Assembly (NCBI GenBank): GCA_038503035.1
Contig: JAVSML010000044.1
Location: 310,001-374,000 of the forward strand
Direction: 5' to 3'
DNA: 64,000 nucleotides
From: Crocodylus rhombifer
Lineage: Eukaryota; Chordata; Crocodylia; Crocodylidae
Positions 23,107 to 34,320 of this stretch are shown piece by piece. How positions within the stretch are numbered: position 1 is the stretch's first letter; every line of letters starts with the position of its first letter. A model generated the notes under the pieces. That model worked only from the letters and a program-made list of their open reading frames with translations. It was not told the origin of the DNA and searched no databases. Made by a program: the position numbers and the translations under genes.

Positions 23107-23565
23107 ATCATAGATGCATAGGGCTGCCTCAAGATGTCACATAGTCCAAACGAGGCAGGATCATCCCTGTCTAAATCATCCCAGGCAAGTGTGCATCTTA
23201 CCTGTTCTTAAAAACTTCCAAGGATGGAGATGCCACAATCCCTCTAGGGAATCTTGTCGAGTGCTTAACTACCAGCATAGTAAGTTCTTCCTAATATACA
23301 ACCTAAATTTCCCGTGCTTCAGTAGAAGACTATTATTCTTTGCCCTGCCCTTGCAGCCACAGACAATAGTCAATCAACAACATCTTTATAACTACCCTTC
23401 AGGTATTTGAAGGCTGTTATCAAATACACTCCCTCACCCCTTTCCCCTGCTCTTCAACAGAAATACTTCCAGTTCTTCTGACCTTTCCTTGCAACTGAAG
23501 CTTCTTAGACCACTGATTTTTCTTTAGAGTCTCTGTGGGACCCTTTATGTACTTAGAGAACTAAT
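23107..23565 (-). mobile_element. Old CR1 3' end on the minus strand
   Basis: Reading the + strand gives the reverse complement of a CR1 tail and the end of ORF2: 'tcatagatgcatagggctgc', 'cctgttcttaaaaacttcca', 'gagtgcttaactacc', 'gttcttcctaatatacaac', 'ggtatttgaaggctgttatc', then a 'gacctttccttgca' region. This matches the tortoise-type CR1 family. It is well diverged and has no usable open frame. Confidence 0.85.
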
Positions 23566-23589
23566 TCACATGATATTTGTGTCAAAGTC

Positions 23590-23700
23590 TCCACTTTTCG
23601 GCACAGGGAGCTGGACCCGGACTGTGCCGGTAAGCAGGGGGAGGGGACCATGGAGGGAATCTGAATCTGAAGCGAATGCTAGCCATTTCACACAGACCTA
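23590..23700. mobile_element. Fragment of the 20125/61502 hAT-like family
   Basis: The words 'gaatctgaatctgaagcgaa' and 'gctagccatttcacacagac' parallel the right end of the element at 20125 ('gaatccgaatccaaagcaaa', 'cttgccgctttgcacaggcc'). Only the right end is present. The left part is 'ggtaagcagggggagggg', as in the inner arm of that element. Confidence 0.6.
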
Positions 23701-24030
23701 TTGTCTGTGATTAGAAGTCTAAAGATCTGGTCAAATGAACACAACAGCATCTTAAAGTAGGGCAGGGCTTTAACATGTATCAGCAAGTTAAATTATTCAT
23801 GTTTTTATCCCATGTTAAATGAAAGCTAAACTGAGCAGTTAACCTTCAGTGAAACAGGACTAAACTACAACAGTTTTTCTACTCTGGGCATGATAATGTG
23901 TTCTGTACTGTGTCCGTTTATGGGCAATGGAAAGCTTTTCTAAGTAAAGAAGGCATAACCTGGAATTACGAACTGTCTGTGTACAGGCATTTAGTTTCTC
24001 GTGGGAGAATTGCTGCTCACCTGGTAGAAA

Positions 24031-25145
24031 CCAAAAGGGTACAATCGTTCAGGCTTTTTTTCCTGGAGCAAAAACAGTTGTTCCAGGAGCGAAATAACCC
24101 CGGAACAACCAGGGTTAAGTTGCTTCTGGGAGAGTTGCTTCTGTCTTGACTCCTCCCAGGGACCAGGAGAAGTGGAGCTAGGGGAAAGGCTGCCATGCCT
24201 GCCCAGGGCCAGGGGCATGCTGGCCTTCCATAGACCAGGAGGAGAGCAGTTGTCAGCATGAAATGCTTTGCTGCTTGGCTGCTTAGCACCAGGACCTACG
24301 TGGCAGGAAACACTACAGCCCCTGCCTGTTTCTCACACTGGAGCTCTCATTGTGAGAAGAAGGCAGGCGCTTTGCCCCTCTGTTTGGTGAGTGCAGGCAG
24401 CGGTGCCATCCCCTGCCAGCTTTGCCTTGCTCCGTCCACCACAATGCCACTCAGCTGAGTGGAGGGGGGACAAGAGGAAACCAGCCCAGCATTTAAATCA
24501 CTGTGCTCACCACAGATCTAAGCAGCAGCGAGGCCAGGGGAAGCTGGTCAGCAAGGAATTGGTCTCAGGGAGGCTGTCCCTGGGGTAGCAGGGCAAAACT
24601 TCCCCCTGTTTCTCACATCAGAGTCCCAGGTGTGTGGAGTGTGTGAGGCTTTGTCCCCCTGCTCTGTCCGCTCGGCTCTCCAGCACCCGTAGAGCAGTGG
24701 AGAGAGCAGTGCTGTGAGCCCCAGCCTACTTTTCACACCTGAGTCCCTAAGAAGTTGGTACTGGGGGGTCAAGACTGGGGATGTTTGCCTCACTGCTCCC
24801 TCTGCTCTACCCCCCGAGGCCCAGAGCAGAGCAGAGGAGCAGCTGCTCTGGATGGTGGCAGGGACAGGAGATCCCAGACTGGTCTGGGAGGGGAAAGAAG
24901 CAGAGAAGCACAGCCTCCTGTTCCTCCAACCCTGGTTTGGGCCAGGTGCAGGGAGTCTGTCTTTGCTGCTTCCCTTGCCGTCCCCAGACCAGTGTCACCC
25001 CGGGGGCAGGTCCAGACTGTATGTCTGTACTGCTCCCTCTCCAGGAAGGATTTCTGTCAGGGGTAATTTCTCAGAAATTTGCCCTGGTAGAAATGAACAG
25101 CAGTATGAGGCCTTGTGTGTTGTTAAAGCCCTTGTGAAAGGCTCA
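24031..25145. repeat. GC-rich interval with degenerate repeated modules
   Basis: A module of the form 'cctgtttctcacactggagctc' recurs at about 24325, 24603 and 24725 with variation. Each time it is followed by a 'tttgcccctctg' or 'gctccctctgctct' segment. The first copy forms a hairpin, with gcctgtttctcac facing gtgagaagaaggcaggc at 24323-24367. An 11-bp direct repeat, cctggtagaaa, brackets the interval (24020-24030 and 25083-25093). The long overlapping open frames are a by-product of GC content. It may be a decayed transposon of unknown type. Confidence 0.45.
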
Positions 25146-25584
25146 GTGGACATGTGTACAAGTGCAATTAATGCACAGCAATAAATTCTGGCACTTATCA
25201 TGATGGAGTTTATTGCTCCTGGGCACTGTGTTTGACCATGTACCAAGGACTTCAGCATGGTGAGCCATGTCAAAGCAGCCCCAGCTGGCAGGGGACCCTG
25301 GCTCAGTGTGGTGCAGGGCAGCTGACTGGGGCGCGAGGGTGCTTCAGCGCTCGGATAGCCGGCAGGCAACCCCCGCACTGCAGCAGCCTTACACCCCAGC
25401 CAGTCCCCCGAGTGTCTACATGTGCACTGCTGCAAAGTAAAAAAACTCGGCCATAGGATAGTACTTGTAAACGTGTGTCAGTTAGTTTATTCCAACGTAA
25501 TAGCACTGCACGTGTAGATGCTGAGATGTTTACTGCAGAGTGAATTAGGCAACTGCTCAGTAAATGTCTCATGTAGACGTGCCG
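25146..25584 (-). mobile_element. TIR element, same family as 20081, reverse orientation
   Basis: Reverse-complemented, it reads with the 20081 element: 'attcactctgcagtaaaca', 'tctacacgtgc', 'tactatcctatgg', and a 'ggctggggtgtaaggctgct' region. Its ends are gtggacatgtgtacaagtgc and the complement of catgtagacgtgccg. No coding capacity. Confidence 0.6.
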
Positions 25585-28500
25585 AGTGGGCTGTAAAGGA
25601 TGCACTCTGTGCTCAGAATTCAGAGGTAGCAAAAGTATAAGTGCTTGTAGGAGGATCGACCAGCTGATGTTCATGGAGGGCTTTACAACTGCCATGCTTA
25701 GTGTCCTTGCATTGTCACAATGACCTTAAACCCAGTTTTCCATCTGTGTTCATTAACGCAGTTTGTCCTCTGGCATATACTGGTCTATCATCACCAGTGT
25801 GCCTATCGGGTTGCGTGCTTCCTCATCTACCTTTCTTAACCCTTTCATTCTTACATGTCACTTAGTCCAAAGATGAAGACTCTGCTATGCAGCCTTTACC
25901 TGTGACAGACCCGACCCTCCTGGGCCAGGTGCTATGTATCGTCTGTCTTTACCAGCTCCCCCTCTCTGCACAGCCAGCATTGCTGCTGCTCCTTGTGTAG
26001 GCCAGCCTAAAGAGCTGAGTGTGGGCTCGCTCGCCTGTCGCTTCTCAGGCTCACTTTGTGCACTCAACTCCTCTGGCTGCTGTTCTCCCACCTGGATGCT
26101 TTTCCAGTATGACATTCCTGTCTGTAATCTCACTGCACCCTACGCCCAGGCCTCTTGTGGCTACTTGCTTAATATGTTCTCTGTTCTGCCATCCAATTTT
26201 ATTAAAATATATTTAGTATTCAGAGATTTAGATCTTGACCTTCTATAATTATTGACACCTATTTAATTTCTCCTTTCATCCATAGCCAAGTCTGGTACAG
26301 CTGCTATGGCACATGTATATACATCATTGTTGCCAGCACAAGCTGATTGGCATTCATGCTTGAGTGTCTTTTTATTTTCTCCTTGGCTGCTGGGAGCAGC
26401 CTGAGTAGCTCAGAAACTAAAGAGCTTCATCTATTAGGCGTGACAGATTTGTATTCAGCGGTAAATGCCTGACCTTGCTCAAACTCCCTCATCCATTCCC
26501 ATCATTCCCTCCCCAGATGAAAGATTCTGCTTAACTCCTGCTTCCTGTCTGTTGCCGTGGAAACGTGAACTAAGCAATTCAGCCTAAGAGAATAACTAAT
26601 AAGAGAATATCTCCAGTTTAAGAATAAAAACTATTTTTTTTAAAAAGGTGCTGACTGCACACCTACACGTGAAACGCTTTCAAAAGGAGGATTTTAAAAG
26701 CAATCAAACAAACATGAAGAATATGTTAATATTACCCCATAGTGAAATGCTCTAATAAATGAATTGTAATGCTAAAACCTTCCAGCTAGAGAATAATGCA
26801 TTTAAGCTTTTACTTTCCATGTGGGTTACATAACCGGAATAGAATACGTTGGCAATAAAACTGCTATTATAGGCTTAGCTGCTGTGCGACTTGGCAAAGG
26901 GGAGGTAAGTATATCATTCTGTCACTTAACAGGGGACGCTTCAGTCCTTGAGATCCCTTACTGATGCCTGTCATCTGCAGTCATTTTCCTCCTTCCCCTG
27001 CCCCCCCTCCTTTTCCTTGTAACTCTTTGGTTAACCTAACTCTTCACCCTTTTACAATTACAGGTTAGAGAGAGTTTTTCTTTGAGAGAAGGAACAAAAC
27101 ACAGCCCTCACCTCAACAACAAAGTCTTAGACCTCATACCAGGGCAGAGCTTAGCCTTCAAATCCTAAATAGGATTTCCGCTGTCTTCGAAAAGTTCACT
27201 AAACATGATTCATTTTGCAACAGGAGGATTCTTCCGAGTCAAAAGGCTCAAGAAAGATATTTCACTGTTCATTAGAATTACAAAATCTCTCTCTTCTGAC
27301 TAAAATATGTGCCTGGGTTACAACAAAAAAACTCTGAAAAGCATCTATAAAGTTCATCATAAATTTCCTATCTCGTCATTCCAGATTCCCCAGTCCTTTC
27401 AACATTGATCCTGACATTTTCAGCCAACTCTTGCACTGCATTTTCAGTGCTGTAGCATCCCATGTAACATAACGCATTTCTTGCATCGGGCACATGTATC
27501 TGTTGCTGCATGCTGTATGTTAATAGTTCGCAATTATGTTTGGCATTGAAATTAAAAAAAAAATCTGGGCTGTTGTTTGGCTCAAATATGACAACATGTA
27601 AATGTATATTCAAATGCTTCATTTTGCCTGAATTCACTGTACACACAAAAATCCTCGACCACTAGTATTGATTCATGCAATGGGCTAAACTGGTCTGGAT
27701 CTTGGTGGAAGTCTTATAGAGAACTCAAGTCATTCATAAATGTCCAATTCTGTTAAGTGATTCCTGTTGCAGTTTCAGAAAAATTGTTCCCACTCCATAA
27801 TTGAGCACCAATGTCTTATTTGGGTCATTAGGCATTTTCCAGTGAGGCAAAGGATTGCTGGCCCTTGGTTATCTCCCTGTGGGCAGCCCACAACAGTCAC
27901 TCACAAAGCTAACAGCTGTCCTAGCTGATATAGCGGGCAGCAGAGCCTCTTCACAATGGGCTTTGAAATGGTTTCTAAAGCAACCCAACCCAATAGCTGT
28001 TATGTTTGCAGAGCTGATACAGTGCTTAGAGTTCTTGTGTTTCACCGTCATGTCTGAATTGATTCTAATATTTTCCAGCAGTGGAAAGGTGGTTTTCTGG
28101 GACCTTTATTTTATGAAAGCGGTTATCACTATCTAACATCTGCCACTGGGGAGAGCTGAAGAGTCGTGGATGAAAACTGATTACATTTTTGGGCTTGGTC
28201 TGTATTTTTCTGTGCTTTGGATATGTGACACTGTTGTTAATGGTTGCACATATGGGAAAGAGAAAAGGAGATTTGCCACCTTAATTAGTAAAAGTTACCA
28301 TACCTGAGCCCTTTACACCAGCTAGAGCGATGAAGTGTGGCAAATGTAAAAATGCCAGCCATATAATAGTAGTAAGAACAGAAATTGTCTAATTACTTTT
28401 TGCAGCACAAATGAAATGTTTATAATGTATTATAGTGCTTGGCTATGTTTCCATTACCAAAAGAACTATGCTAAAATTATTGTAGCCATTTTGTGGTGCT

Positions 28501-29244
28501 GTACAGTACTTCCCATAGCTGCTTTCACATGCAGCTTTTTCCTAAAAGATGTCAATAATATAGTTTCAAATTAAAAAGTTAGGGAAGAGGAGAATCAAAG
28601 GGTTTAGGAAGCGGTGAAAGAATATGGTTGTGGATTTTCTGCAGGAAAGTGTTTGTGCTGAAGATAACAAGGTAGTGCTTATGGTAAATCAGTTGTTGAA
28701 CTAATTGAGTGGGAGGAGAGAACTATAAAAGAAAATGGCAAGTTGCAGGGCTCCAAAGGCTCTGATGTTAATCAGGATGTTTTTAAGGGAGTAGAGGAAT
28801 GACAGTGTTAACAGGCTGGAAGAACGGTGTGGCGAATGGGATGGAACATGGCAGACCTGGCTTCCATTTCTGGCTCAACCACAAACTTCCAATATGACTT
28901 TTAGCAAATGAGTTAACCTTCCCTGGGTTCTCAAACTCCAACTATATCACACCTGTGATGATTGTCAGACATGTGGATATGGCAGTGACAGATTGCATCA
29001 TAAAGTAAAAGGTATGAGAGAAGCCCAGTGTCCCAGCAAAGAATTTGTATACTTTTTTGTAAGAGAATAAGTGAAAATAGAGGGGGAAATTCTGCAAATG
29101 TGTTTTCTCCCCGTATTTATCAAAATAAAAGTTTTAACAAACATTACAAACTGAAAATATGGGACGGTACCCATGACGCTCTAGTGTTTTCCAGAGAGAC
29201 AAGATTCTGGTGTACATTATTTTTCAATGCAGAGGTGGTGTCAC
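25585..29244. other. Non-coding DNA, no gene seen
   Basis: Mostly AT-rich single-copy sequence. At 25901 a 'tgtgacagacccg' word resembles the start of reptile LTRs, but no matching end was found. An RFX-like half-match (gttgcc, gt, ggaaac) is at 26551-26564. No exon is recognised. Confidence 0.5.
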
Positions 29245-29250
29245 CAGCAG

Positions 29251-29355
29251 GGTTTTGGTTTCTTTAACCATGGGATGTTGTTCCAAGAAAAAGGATTGCT
29301 AGGAAGAGATGGGATCCACCTGGCAAAGAGAGGGAAGAGCAGACAAGCTTTCTAA
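29251..29355 (+). pseudogene. CR1 ORF1 C-terminal esterase remnant
   Basis: An uninterrupted frame ends at a TAA at 29353-29355. It includes FNHGMLFQEKGLLGRDGIHL and then AKRGKSRQAF. The D-G-I-H step matches the D-x-x-H catalytic block of the SGNH/GDSL esterase domain found at the end of CR1 ORF1. Its position directly upstream of the ORF2 endonuclease region agrees with CR1 gene order. Only about 34 residues remain, without the serine nucleophile block, so it has no activity. Confidence 0.6.
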
Positions 29356-29559
29356 ACTAGGGCTTTAAATTAGGTTTGCCAGGGGATGGAGACCAAAGAC
29401 CAGAGGTAAGTAGGGAAGCGGGTGACCTGAAGGAAAAGCAACCAGGAAGGGGCAGCAGGGGAGGCGTTCTTATTCTTCCTGAGTATGTAGGGCATTCAGC
29501 TAGTTATCTCAGTTGTCCATACATGAACACACAGAGCCTGAGAAACGAGCAGGAATAAT

Positions 29560-32193
29560 TGGAAGTCCTCACACAGTCATGGGAACTATGACATGATTGA
29601 AATAACAGAAACACGGTGGGTGCTTGCATGACTGGAGCACTGCCATGGATGGGTACAAACAGTTGAGGAAGGACAGGCACAGGAGTTGCACTTTATGTAA
29701 AACAGCCATATGAATACTCAGAGCTCCAGTACAAAACTGGAGACAGGCCTGTTGAAAGTCTCTGGGTTAGGGTCCAAGAGGAGAGCAACAAGGGTGATGT
29801 CATGGTGGGAGGGTCTGCTATAGATGACCAGACCAGGAGGATGAGGTAGATGAGGCTTTCTTCAGACAACTAGCAGAAATTTCCATGGGGGACCTAAATC
29901 ACCCTCACATCTGCTGGGAGGGCGATACAGCAGTGCCAAGGCAATCCAGGAAGTTTTTGGAGATCATTGGAGATGACTTGACCTGCTGCTCACCAACAGC
30001 AAAGAACTGGTGGGAGATGTAGAAGTGGATGACAACTTGGGCAGCAGCGATCATGACATGAACTGAGTTCAGGATTCTGAGGAAAAGAAGGAAGGAGAGC
30101 AGCAGAAGTTTGCTTTAGAAAAGCTGGCTTTGATTCCCTCAGGGATGTGATGGACAGGATCCCTGGGGAGTCCAGTCTGAGTAGGGAAGGAGTCCAGGAG
30201 ACCTGGCTATACTTTAAAGAAAACTTACTTACCGAGGGCTCAGGAATAAACCATCCTGATGCATAGGAAGGATAGCAAGTATGGCAGAAGACCAGCTTAG
30301 CTTAGCAAGGAATTCTTCATTGAGCTAATACACAAAAAAGAGGCTTACAAGGAGTGGAAACTTGGACAAATGACTAGAGAGGATTATAGGAGCATTGCTT
30401 GGGCATGCAGGGAGCAAATCAGGAAGGCCAAAGCACAATTGGAGCTGCAGCTAGCAAGGGACATGAAGAGTAACAAGAAGGGTTTTTACAAGTATGTCAG
30501 CAACAAGAAAAAGATCAGGGAAAGTGTGGCTCCCTTACTGAATGCGGAAGGTAATCTCTAATGCCAAATGAAGTGGAAAAGGCTGAAGTACTCAATACCT
30601 TTTCCACCTCAGTCTTCACAGGCAAGGTCAGCTTCCAGACTACTGCACTGGGTAGCACAATTTGGGGAGAAGGTGAGCAGCCAGCCCAATAGTGGCAAAA
30701 GAACAGGTTAGGGTCTATTTAGAAAAGCTGGGTAGGTACAAATCCATGGGACCAGATGGGATGCACCCAAGGTTGCTGAGGGAATTGGCTGATATGATTG
30801 CAGAGCCACTGGCCATCTTCTTTGAAAACTTGTAATTAGGAGAGTTTCCAGATGATTAGGAAAGGGAAAATATAGTGCCCATCTGTAAGAAAGTGAAAAA
30901 GGAGAGGATCCAGGGAACTACAGACCAGTCAGCCTTTCCTCAGTCTCAGAAAAGTCATGGAATAGATCCTCAAGGAATCCATTTCTAAGCACTTGGCAGA
31001 GAAGGTGATTAGGAACAATCAGGATGGATTCACCAAGGGCAAATCATGCCTGGCCAAGCTGATTGCCTTCTATGATAAGATAACCAGCTCTGTGGATTCA
31101 AGAAGAGCTGTGGACATGATATACTTTGACTTTAGCAAGACCTTTGATATTGTGTCCCATAATATTCTCACAAGCAAGCTGCAGAAGTATGGGTTGGATG
31201 AATGGGCTGTAAAGTGGATAGAAAATTGGCTGGATCATCAGGTTCAGAGGGTAATAGTCAATGACCTGATGTCTAGTTGGCAGGCGGTATCAAGTGGAGT
31301 GTACCAGAGGTCAGTTGTGGGGCTGGCTTTATTCAATATATTCATCAGTGACCTGGAAGATGACATGCAGTGTACTTCAGTGAGTTTTTAGGTGACACCA
31401 GGCTGCGGGGAGTAGTGAATGAGTTGGAGGGTAGGGGTAGGATTCAGAGGGACCTCAACAAATTGGAGGATTGGATCAAATGAAATCTCATGACATTCAG
31501 TAAGGAGAAGTGCAAAGTCCTACACTTAGGACAGAATAATCCCAGGCACCACTACAGGCTGGGGACCAATTGCCTAAGCAGCAGCTCTGCAGGAAAGGAC
31601 CTGGGGGTTACAGAGGACAATAGGCTGAATATGAGTCAACATTGTGCCCTTGTTGCAAAGACGGCTAACAGCATACTGGGCTGCATTAGTAGAAGCATTG
31701 CAAGCAGATTGAGGGAAGTGATTATTATTCCCCTCTAATCAGCACTGGTGAGACCACATCTGGAGTACTGGACTCACTTTTGGGGAACCCCCACTACAGA
31801 AAGCTTGTGGACGGACTGGGGAGAGTTCAGTGGAAAGCAACACAATTGGTTAGGAGGCTGGAGCACATGACTTGTGAGGAGAGGCTGAGGGAACTGGGCT
31901 TATTTAGGCTGAAGAAGAGAAGACTGAGGGAGGATTTAATAGCAACCTTCAACTATCTGAAGGGTGGTTTCAAAGAGTATGGAGCTAGCCTGGTTTAAGT
32001 GGTGGCAGATAACAGAGAGAAGAACAGTGATCTCAAGTTGCAGGAAGGGAAGTTTAGGTTAGATATTAGGAAGAACTTTCTCACTAGGAGGCTGGTAAAG
32101 CACTGGAACAGGTTCCCCAGACAGGTGGTGCAATCTCCCTCCTTGCAGGATATTAAGACCTGTCTAGAGAAAGCCTTGGCTGGGATAATCTAG
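29560..32193 (+). pseudogene. CR1 ORF2 remnant (endonuclease and reverse transcriptase)
   Basis: The endonuclease region is recognisable from an EITETRWV-like block near 29600 (with one shift) and then WVQTV-type remnants. The RT region keeps [19 protein letters not shown] near 30740, DMIYFDFSKTFDIVSHNIL with the motif A aspartate intact (31128-31130), and GVYQRSVVGLALFNIFISDL for motif B/C spacing. The FADD catalytic motif has become LGDT near 31390. Pieces lie in all three frames: 30993-31391, 31490-31738 and 31780-32193. It is non-functional. Confidence 0.87.
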
Positions 32194-32280
32194 TTGGGGT
32201 GGTTCAGCTTTGAGCAGGGGCTTGACTACATGTGACCTCCTGAGGTCCCTTCCAACCTTCATTTTCTACGATTCTATGGC

Positions 32281-33939
32281 ATGATTAAGGTGTTAATCAT
32301 GCCAGGAATAGCAACTGAAATCGGAAACCAACCACAGAGTTACTATTTAAAAAATGTTTAATATCATTGTGGCTGATCTGTATGGTGCCATGACTTGAAT
32401 GTGCAGCATGCCACAAAGTGGTTTTTTAATCTCGCCTATTAGAAATGTTATACAATTTAAGGCATGACCTGTAATGACTAGTATAACCCCACTGAAGTTC
32501 CAGAATCCTTGTCTACCTATGATGGTAAGGCAATAACAGGGTGATATAGATGCTAATTTAGCCACAATATACTTAGTGTTGAATTGTATTCAGGTACTTT
32601 CGTTCATTTATCTGTGTAAAGCTTTATTTCAGGCCGGTTTGATTTTTCATCTGATTTCTACAATCTTCTGAGGAGCGATAGAAGTAAAGTGAAAAGAATT
32701 TGATTCCACACTCAGTGACAAAAACAATTGCAACTGTGCAGGATGAGAAATGTGTGTCGCATGAAAAATTCTGACATTACATAGTGCCATGTCATTTCAA
32801 ATCATGATGAAAAATGGATTTTTTTCAGGAAATGGAAATTTAAAAAAAAGCTATTCAGAAATGTTGAAACATGTTGTTTTTGACATTTTCAACATTCCTT
32901 AAATTAAAATGTTTAATTTTTGTTCATGAAAATGACCTGACATATCTATTTGGAAATATGTTCAACATTTACCTGCATTTTTCCTATTGTGATACAGGGC
33001 CTACTACAGGTTGCATTTAGTCATTTTAGTCTGAAGGCAGGCAGACATTATGACAAAATGACACCTTAAGATAGCATCTGACCAAGTAGGTTGTTTCTTG
33101 TCAAAGCTCATGCTTTCCTGAACCAGTTTGTTTGTAAGGTGCCGTCCCTGCCTTACCTTCTACCCAGTTGGTAACGTATTAACAGGTAGCAGCATAATTA
33201 CTACAAGTCTTATCAAACCTGATTTCATTCTTCAATTTTACAGATTTGGTTCATAGAGATAACACTGTAAACTTACGTAAGGTGTTTGATTTAGTACCAG
33301 TACCACATTCTGATTTAAAATAGGCACTTTTCAGTGTCCATTAAGCATAGATTTAATGGATTAAGATTAAGAAAGTTAATCAATGGGGAATTGTATCAAT
33401 GTGGTTCACAGGAACTGGTGGTAGTCCCAATGGTATCCAATCCATCACTTTCATTGATAATGTAGAAGCAATACAAAATTTGATGAGGAAAATAGTGGCA
33501 CAGGATGATCTGAATCCCTTGATAAAGTCCATTCAGATTAAATCTATTATTAGTATGACCAAGTACAAATTTAGACATCCAGGAGCATCGGAATGTGTAT
33601 GTAGGAAAGTAGAGCCAGACGTTTTTGTCTGTCTTGCCCCACAGAAACTCTTCCTGCATTCCTCTGCTCTCACGTTTTTTCCCCCTTATGTTTTATCCCT
33701 TTCCGTCTACAACTTAAATCCCAGCTAAACCTCTTCCCAGAACAAATTTTGCCTGCTTATAGTTAATAAGTCAAAGAAGTCTGTTGTTACAAATTAGTAC
33801 AAACCAACATTTTTGCTGCCCAGTCCTACTCAGTCCTACACAAAAGAAGATGTATTTTTTGTGCTCTACTTAGTGTGTTGCTGGGTCTTGTTTCTTCTGA
33901 CAGTATCCCATCCTTGTTGCAGGGCTGTGCTAGAAAGCA
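32281..33939. other. Non-coding DNA
   Basis: AT-rich. At about 32855-32900, 'aaatgttgaaac' faces 'ttttcaacatt', a small inverted pair that may belong to an old repeat. The frame at 33399-33728 has no recognisable content. Confidence 0.5.
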
Positions 33940-34320
33940 ATGACTTCAAATGATTTGGGGGTCATAATGGACAATCAGTTCAACATGAATTCCCATTGTG
34001 ACGCTCTGACATAAAAATTTAAGTCATTGACTATATAAACATGAAAGTGTTGAATAGAAACAGGGAGGTGATTTTTACCTTAATGTACAGCAGTACTGCA
34101 AATGTACTACTATATATGTTTAACTACTGTAAAAGTAACCAATTTTAAAAGGGCTTTGAAAAAGAATGTATGGGCACAGAAATCACTATATTTATTTATT
34201 TATTTATTTGAGGGTCTAACTTAAGGTCTTAGAACAAGCATCTTTAGAATTCAGTCTACTTGATTTATCCAAAAGAAAGTTGGGAAGCAATGTGATTGAA
34301 GTGCAAGTGCCTAATTTCTA
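33940..34320 (+). mobile_element. Old L3/CR1-like LINE fragment
   Basis: The words 'gatttgggggtcataatgga', 'ttcaacatgaattcccattg', 'agggaggtgatttttacctt', 'tttaaaagggctttgaaaaa' and 'gatttatccaaaagaaagtt' follow, in order, the ORF2 C-terminal region of L3/CR1 elements. A (TTTA)n tract at 34191-34209 interrupts it. It is very diverged and has no open frame. Confidence 0.7.
34191..34209. repeat. (TTTA)n simple repeat
   Basis: Four to five TTTA units can be read directly. They lie within the old L3/CR1 fragment. Confidence 0.9.

Larger units (their letters stand above)
29245..32280 (+). mobile_element. CR1 LINE, longest copy in the window
   Basis: About 3 kb running from the last codons of ORF1 through the ORF2 endonuclease region (29560-29900) and reverse transcriptase (30700-31400) to the thumb and C-terminal region (31490-32193). 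It ends in the 3' UTR 'gaggtcccttccaacct' followed by 'ttctacgattctatgg'. Full-length CR1 is about 4.5 kb, so the 5' third is missing. It is the subfamily with 'gctttgagcagggg' before the tail. The 5' edge, near 'ggttttggtttctttaacca', is approximate. Confidence 0.92.

Noticed and set aside
24714..25435. Open frames of 146-156 codons on both strands
   Set aside because: They come from GC-rich degenerate repeat DNA with mutually overlapping frames and no recognisable domain.
25901..25915. LTR start 'tgtgacagacccg'
   Set aside because: No matching CA end, inverted terminus or target duplication was found within 1 kb.
26551..26564. RFX X-box (gttgcc, gt, ggaaac)
   Set aside because: One position departs from the RGYAAC half-site, and there is no second line of support.
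33399..33728. 109-codon open frame on the plus strand
   Set aside because: No recognisable motif, and it starts within ordinary AT-rich DNA.
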